From NCBI GenBank assembly GCA_903892415.1, contig CAITIQ010000668.1:26127-90126 (forward strand): 64,000 nt of DNA, written 5' to 3'. The notes beneath the pieces are model-generated. The model was not told the origin of the DNA, did not search any database, and worked only from the letters and a program-made list of their open reading frames with translations. Positions 62,199 through 64,000 of the stretch are shown one piece after another. How positions within the stretch are numbered: the first letter of the stretch is position 1; every line of letters begins with the position of its first letter. The translations under genes were made by a program, and so were the position numbers. The DNA is from an uncultured delta proteobacterium (GTDB lineage: Bacteria; Myxococcota_A; Polyangia; Polyangiales; Polyangiaceae).

Positions 62199-62671
62199 TG
62201 CGTGAGGATTGTCCGCCAAGGAGTAGTTGCCGCGGAGCGTGTTGCTACTGGTTGTGTAGCTGCTTCGCTCCGGTAGTTGGACATCGTCAAGCTACTGCTA
62301 AGCGGTCTGGGACAACCATGCCGTCGAGCGGCTAGGCTGCAAGGACTAGGTGGGTCAGGCCATTTCGTGGCGCAGGCCTATTGGACCATACTCGGCCGAC
62401 AGCCCGACCGATTCTAAAGGCTTTGGAGCCGACGGCGACGAGTTGCCCGACGACTGGCGACGGTCGCTCCGGTGTGGCGATGCTGTGGCTTCCTCAGGTT
62501 GCGTCAGGGTGGCAGCGCACCGAGTGGTAAGTGCCTCTTCGCCAACAGCGTCGTACGCCGCTGGGAACATGCGATGGCGTCGGTACGGTCGCGCCCAGCA
62601 TACTGACTCGGTTCCGGTAAAAAGCGGTCATAGGCATGACTGGCCCGGAGGCTACTTCGCACGAGTCTTAC

Positions 62672-63232
62672 AATCCGACGTTGGAGCAGGTGAACAGAAT
62701 GGCGTGCCATTTTCGGCAAGAGCAACCGCACGGCTGAAGGCCGCGGCGAACCTTCGACTTGGCCCGAGTCATTCCGCCGCAGGCGGATGCAGCAACAAGA
62801 ATGACTCGAGCCCTCTTCGAGAAAAGGGGCCGAAGGCCCCGTGTAACTTTTGACTTGGCCCGAGTCATCGCGCCGGGGGCGGACGTAGCAAACAGAATGA
62901 CTCGTGCCTTCTGGCACAAGACCGGCCGAAGGCCCCGTTGAACCTTTGACTTGGCACGACTCATTCAACCGAAGGTGGATGCAGCAAACAGGATTACGCG
63001 GGCCCACTTCGAGAGGAAGGGCCGAAGGCCCCGTGTAACTTTTGACTTGGCCCGAGTCATCGCGCCGGGGGCGGACGTAGCAAACAGAATGACTCGTGCC
63101 CTTTTTGGGCGAAGGACGCCTTATGGCCCAGCATGTGTTCGAGTTTGGATGAGTCACTCGTAGATGCGGTGAACAGGATGACTCTTAACGTGAGGTGGAC
63201 AATCGGCCGTATGTGCCGTGAACCTCCGACTT
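62672..63232. repeat. Tandem array of about 96-bp structured units
   Basis: Units beginning GACTTGGC start at 62756, 62852, 62948 and 63044 (period exactly 96 bp), with a diverged copy before and one or two after. A typical unit has four palindromic parts. The first is an outer pair, CGAGTCATTC (62765-62774) with GAATGACTCG (62799-62808). Inside it is a small hairpin, CCGCC-gca-GGCGG at 62774-62786. A variable hairpin follows, for example GTGCC-ttct-GGCAC at 62904-62917. Last is GGGGCC-gaa-GGCCCC at 62826-62840 with an invariant GAA loop. Stem sequences differ between units but pairing is kept. Confidence 0.85.
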
Positions 63233-63671
63233 GGCAGGGGCCATCAGCTCGCTGTCGCCAGCCCCCGCGGCGCTGCTCGGAATGCGCGGGTGCTCGGTCG
63301 CGACTTCACAGGGGCGATGACGTTCGGCGGACGTGGGCGCTTACGGGACTGGGGCCAGTTGGACTGGCTGTCGCCCCGGCGAGGTCCGGTGGATAGTGAG
63401 TGGTATTTAATTGGGCCTCCCGGCACCGAGCGGGGTCCAACAAGGGAACGTTGGGCAGAACTTGAGCGACAGGAGTCGACGTCCTGATTGGGTAGGCAGC
63501 GGCCCGCCGGCTCCGGCGTTGAAGGGCCGTCTCTACCCACGGAATCGAATGTTGGGCCGCGCTGCATTCTAGGTTCTCAGCTAGCGAACTGGGCCGGGCG
63601 CAAGGTTGGTGTCCGCATTGGAGTAGTTTTGGGCGATCGGGCACTGCTTCACTAGGCATAGTCCGGACCCG

Positions 63672-63685
63672 GTTTCACGTGAAAC
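63672..63685. promoter_or_regulatory. parS: parS centromere site 4
   Basis: A perfect GTTTCACGTGAAAC palindrome followed by A, 1.49 kb from site 3, so that the structured repeat array lies between sites 3 and 4. Confidence 0.93.
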
Positions 63686-63761
63686 AGACCCAACTAACCG
63701 TGCTCACCCACTGCATTGCGACTCTACATGGAGCAACGTGGTCCCGCCGGACGTGACGTGA

Positions 63762-64000
63762 CTGGCAGTGATTCTTGGGGAGGTCGGCGAGGGGTGGTCC
63801 GGGCGCTGGGGGTGACTGGCAGTGATTTTGGGGGAGTCGGGAGGAGGTGCTCCGGCGCTGGAGGTGACTGGCAGTGATTTTAGGGATGCCTGGCAGTGAT
63901 TTTGGGGGAGTCGGGAGGAGGTGCTCCGGCGCTGGAGGTGACTGGCAGTGATTTTAGGGATGCCTGGCAGTGATTTTGGGGGAGTCGGGAGGGGTGGTCC
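63762..64000. repeat. G-rich repeat family with CTGGCAGTGATT core
   Basis: CTGGCAGTGATT occurs at 63762, 63816, 63868, 63890, 63942 and 63964. Copies are followed either by TTGGGGGAGTCGGGAGG or by TTAGGGATGC. A 74-bp block is directly duplicated (63868-63941 and 63942 onward). GGAGgtgCTCC forms a small palindrome inside the longer units. The array runs off the window edge, so its extent is unknown. Confidence 0.85.

Larger units (their letters stand above)
61203..64000. other. Gene-free region with parS sites and repeats (2.8 kb)
   Basis: Several open frames longer than 150 codons exist on both strands, but none has a family resemblance, a credible start or a consistent codon pattern, and they overlap one another. 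The region contains four parS sites, a structured tandem array at about 62.67-63.23 kb and a second repeat family from 63.76 kb to the edge. It looks like chromosome-partition or nucleoid-organising DNA rather than genes. A small RNA gene cannot be excluded. Confidence 0.6.

Noticed and set aside
62504..63157. Minus-strand open frame of 217 codons with a 32-residue internal periodicity
   Set aside because: The periodicity follows from the 96-bp DNA repeats, which are a multiple of three; plus-strand frames are also partly open, there is no good start, and the stem-loop constraint explains the conservation better.
62672..63232. CRISPR-like array
   Set aside because: Units are 96 bp with conserved sequence throughout, no short constant repeat alternating with unique spacers, and no cas genes nearby.
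1..64000. tRNA, rRNA, insertion sequences or prophage genes
   Set aside because: None was recognised on either strand by eye; no transposase- or integrase-like protein is encoded.

Overview
The window looks like chromosomal DNA from the replication-origin region of a myxobacterium (Myxococcota, probably Polyangia-like). The base composition is high in G+C. There are many short Ala/Ser/Pro-rich lipoproteins, two Hanks-type Ser/Thr kinases, an NtrB/NtrC-type pair, and a c-type cytochrome protein ending in a MYXO-CTERM-like tail. This assignment is inferred from gene content, not from a marker search. No rRNA, tRNA, insertion sequence, phage gene or CRISPR array was recognised.

Left part (1-26.7 kb): a truncated MFS transporter and an esterase-like lipoprotein come first. 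A five-gene minus-strand cluster (7338 to 1886) follows, holding an SDR epimerase, fumarylacetoacetase, maleylacetoacetate isomerase, 4-hydroxyphenylpyruvate dioxygenase and an unknown helical protein. It covers tyrosine breakdown except homogentisate dioxygenase. Next are a translationally coupled flavin monooxygenase/Rieske oxygenase pair, a sensor kinase/NtrC regulator pair, a second Rieske oxygenase, secreted lipoproteins, a universal stress protein, an AbgT-type transporter, a PRMT-like methyltransferase with a DUF1993 protein, a DUF4331 protein with a Gly-rich lipoprotein, gmd, a membrane protein and a trypsin-like lipoprotein.

Middle part (27-50 kb): a three-heme-site membrane protein, yebC, fdhD and a His-rich DmeF-like metal exporter lie on the plus strand. 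A compact seven-gene minus-strand operon (40168 to 32129) contains uvrC, a VanW protein, coaBC, a CPBP protease and an MBL-fold hydrolase. An M23 peptidase, a CrtI-like oxidoreductase, a TPR-bearing Ser/Thr kinase, a DUF808 protein, a deoxyhypusine-synthase-family enzyme and a large lipoprotein follow.

Right part (50-64 kb): reading leftwards from the origin, the minus strand carries dnaN, recF, gyrB, thpR, modA, modB, modC and a small lipoprotein. dnaA is not adjacent. The 434-bp gap upstream of dnaN holds a DnaA box, a GGGC spacer and TAG-type DnaA-trios, in the arrangement of the bacterial basal unwinding element, so oriC is placed there. A zinc-ribbon Ser/Thr kinase and an overlapping ABC ATPase diverge to the right.

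The last 2.8 kb (61203-64000) has no convincing gene. It carries four perfect GTTTCACGTGAAAC parS sites, a tandem array of about 96-bp units with several covarying stem-loops, and at the edge a second G-rich repeat family. This origin/parS/structured-repeat block is the most unusual part of the window.
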